The position numbers and the translations under genes were made by a program. Of a DNA stretch of 7,212 bases, positions 5,581 to 7,212 are shown one piece after another. Under the pieces are notes generated by a model. It was not told where the DNA came from, did not search any database, and saw nothing but the letters and a program-made list of their open reading frames with translations. Each line of letters begins with the position of its first letter. Within the stretch, counting starts at the first letter, position 1. The stretch spans positions 7,416 through 14,627 of the forward strand of contig PFDS01000055.1 in the NCBI GenBank assembly GCA_002772605.1. Reading direction: 5' to 3'. This DNA comes from Candidatus Peregrinibacteria bacterium CG10_big_fil_rev_8_21_14_0_10_49_16 (lineage in GTDB: Bacteria > Patescibacteriota > Gracilibacteria > Peribacterales > Peribacteraceae).

Positions 5581-5592
5581 AGAGAGTGCTAG
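5566..5592. promoter_or_regulatory. CIRCE element (HrcA operator) of dnaK
   Basis: TTAGCACTC-N9-GAGTGCTAG matches the CIRCE consensus (TTAGCACTC-N9-GAGTGCTAA) at every arm base except the last. HrcA dimers bind this repeat and block chaperone promoters until heat or misfolded protein inactivates them. It overlaps the -10 of the dnaK promoter, so the organism very probably encodes HrcA elsewhere. Confidence 0.95.
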
Positions 5593-5622
5593 TGTCTGTC
5601 CTATACTTTAACCCCTATTTTC

Positions 5623-7212
5623 ATGTCAAAAGTACTTGGTATTGATCTTGGAACAACGAATTCCTGCGTTGCCGTTGTAGAGGGAGGGGAGCCTGTCGTC
5701 ATTCCGAATGCGGAAGGGAATCGCACCACACCGTCAGTTGTGGCCTTCAAAGATGGCGAAGTACTTGTTGGAGTGGTTGCTAAAAGGCAGGCAGTGACGA
5801 ATTCGAAAGGAACGGTGTTTTCTGCGAAGCGTTTCATTGGACGGCGCTTTTCCGAAGTAGAGCGTGATGCCAAGCAGATGCCTTTTACGGTGAAGGAGGG
5901 AAAGGAGGGGCGATCTGTCATTGATGTCATGGGCAAAGACATGCTTCCACAAGAGGTGAGTGCGAAAGTTCTCCAGAAGTTGAAGAAGGATGCTGAAAGT
6001 TATTTAGGAACCTCTGTGACGCAGGCAGTGATTACGGTTCCCGCGTATTTCGACGATTCGCAACGTCAGGCAACAAAGGATGCGGGAAAGATTGCAGGGC
6101 TTGAAGTGCTGCGCATTCTGAACGAACCAACTGCTGCTGCTCTTGCTTATGGGCTTGATAAAGGGCAAGAGCACAAGATTGCCGTGTACGATCTTGGTGG
6201 AGGAACATTTGATGTCTCCATTCTGGATATGGGAGATGGCGTGTTTGAGGTGATGTCGACCAATGGTGATACGCAGTTGGGAGGAGATGATTTTGATCAG
6301 GTGATCACTGACTGGTTGGTTGCAGAGTTCAAGAAAGACCAGGGAGTGGATCTCACTGGTGATCCCATTGCATTACAGCGGCTCAAGGAAGCGGCGGAGA
6401 AGGCGAAGATCGAGCTCTCGTCTGCGACAGAAACGGACATTAACTTGCCGTTCGTGACAGCAGATGCGACGGGTCCGAAGCACTTACTGCTCAAGTTGTC
6501 GCGTGCCAAGTTAGAATCTCTTGTCGCAGATCTTATCGAGCGCACGGTCGAGCCGTGCGTACAAGCCCTGAAAGACGCGAAGGTTTCCAAAGGGGATATT
6601 GATGAAGTCGTGCTTGTCGGCGGAATGACGCGTATGCCTGCGGTGCAGGCGAAAGTGAAGGAACTCTTTGGAAAAGAGCCACATAAAGGTGTAAATCCGG
6701 ATGAGGTGGTCGCGATTGGTGCCGCTGTACAAGCAGGCGTGCTTGCGGGAGATATCGATAAGGACATTGTGCTTGTGGATGTGACGCCGCTCTCTCTGGG
6801 GTTGGAGACACTTGGAGGCGTAGCGACAAAACTTATCGAACGAAACACCAAGATCCCGACAACGAAAAGTCAGGTCTTCTCCACTGCGGCAGATAGCCAG
6901 CCGTCTGTTGAAGTGCATGTTGTGCAGGGGGAGCGTGAGATGGCTGCGGACAATAAATCTCTCGGACGATTTATTTTAGATGGAATCGCGCCTGCTCCAC
7001 GTGGTATGCCGCAGATTGAAGTGACGTTCGATATCGATGCAAATGGTATCCTCAATGTGAAAGCCAAGGATAAAGGTACGGGAAAAGAGCAACACATCAC
7101 TATTCAGGGGTCCACAGGACTTTCCGAAGAGGAAGTCGAGAAGATGCGGAAAGATGCGGAGCTTCACGCCGAGGAGGATAAGAAGAAAAAAGGACTTGTG
7201 GACGCGCGCAAT
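5623..7212 (+). CDS. dnaK: Chaperone DnaK (Hsp70), C-terminus beyond window edge (partial)
   Basis: The 530 codons present cover nearly all of DnaK; only the end of the helical lid is cut off by the right edge. The nucleotide-binding domain has VLGIDLGTTNSC (4-15), VITVPAYFDDSQRQATKDAG (136-155), ILNEPTAAALAYG (165-177), DLGGGTFDVSIL (190-201), VLVGGMTRMP (330-339) and NPDEVVAIGAA (358-368). The conserved linker and start of the substrate-binding domain read IVLVDVTPLSLGLET (382-396), followed by the beta domain (about 396-500) and the first lid helix (LSEEEVEKM, 500-508). Residues about 75-115 contain the longer Gram-negative-type segment that Bacillus DnaK lacks. DnaK binds exposed hydrophobic peptides in an ATP cycle with DnaJ and GrpE. 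ATG 5623 fits the family N-terminus. It is preceded by CCCCTATTTTC, with no Shine-Dalgarno sequence. CIRCE lies directly upstream, so dnaK is the first gene of its unit, without hrcA or grpE before it. Confidence 0.98.
   Translation, partial: MSKVLGIDLGTTNSCVAVVEGGEPVVIPNAEGNRTTPSVVAFKDGEVLVGVVAKRQAVTNSKGTVFSAKRFIGRRFSEVERDAKQMPFTVKEGKEGRSVIDVMGKDMLPQEVSAKVLQKLKKDAESYLGTSVTQAVITVPAYFDDSQRQATKDAGKIAGLEVLRILNEPTAAALAYGLDKGQEHKIAVYDLGGGTFDVSILDMGDGVFEVMSTNGDTQLGGDDFDQVITDWLVAEFKKDQGVDLTGDPIALQRLKEAAEKAKIELSSATETDINLPFVTADATGPKHLLLKLSRAKLESLVADLIERTVEPCVQALKDAKVSKGDIDEVVLVGGMTRMPAVQAKVKELFGKEPHKGVNPDEVVAIGAAVQAGVLAGDIDKDIVLVDVTPLSLGLETLGGVATKLIERNTKIPTTKSQVFSTAADSQPSVEVHVVQGEREMAADNKSLGRFILDGIAPAPRGMPQIEVTFDIDANGILNVKAKDKGTGKEQHITIQGSTGLSEEEVEKMRKDAELHAEEDKKKKGLVDARN

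Noticed and set aside
5602..5607. TATACT as a second dnaK promoter
   Set aside because: No -35 or extended -10 lies upstream, and the CIRCE-overlapped promoter is far stronger. It was kept only as a note.
6297..6851. 184-codon minus-strand open frame inside dnaK
   Set aside because: It is a Ser/Thr-rich shadow of dnaK, a well-known artefact of antisense Hsp70 frames.

Overview
The window is a stretch of a bacterial chromosome carrying housekeeping genes. It has six recognisable protein genes, one unrecognised partial protein gene, one tRNA and several promoter or operator sites, with no mobile element, CRISPR array or rRNA. TGA is used as a real stop (murC, obgE) and never appears inside a gene. 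That rules out the TGA-to-glycine code of Gracilibacteria/Absconditabacteria. Several traits fit a Patescibacteria/CPR-type genome, possibly of the Peregrinibacteria/Peribacteria kind: compact spacing, no clear Shine-Dalgarno sites, a secreted PEGA-plus-SLH protein, and rpmA detached from rplU and obgE. This taxonomic placement is an inference and is not proven by the sequence.

Layout, left to right. An unrecognised acidic protein gene on the minus strand runs off the left edge (1-562). A minus-strand initiator-type tRNA-Met with encoded CCA follows (635-710). rpmA (ribosomal protein bL27) is on the plus strand (783-1064) and converges on a minus-strand FtsB/DivIC-type division gene (1097-1549). 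That gene is divergent from murC on the plus strand (1608-2918), with 58 bp between them. murC overlaps tail to tail with a minus-strand secreted PEGA/SLH surface protein (2896-4122). Upstream of that gene on the same strand is the GTPase gene obgE (4168-5496). obgE is divergent from dnaK (5623 to the right edge, truncated), which has a textbook CIRCE/HrcA heat-shock operator over its promoter.

Functionally, the window combines translation and ribosome assembly (tRNA-fMet, bL27, ObgE), cell wall and division (MurC, DivIC-like, SLH protein) and protein folding (DnaK). The most notable pattern is in the start regions. Five of the seven protein genes have a -10-like hexamer 6-8 nt before the start codon, and none of the seven has a convincing Shine-Dalgarno sequence, which suggests widespread leaderless transcripts. 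A near-perfect 15-bp palindrome overlaps the -35 region of the SLH gene and looks like an operator. The initiator tRNA departs from the common bacterial pattern at pairs 1-72 and 29-41.
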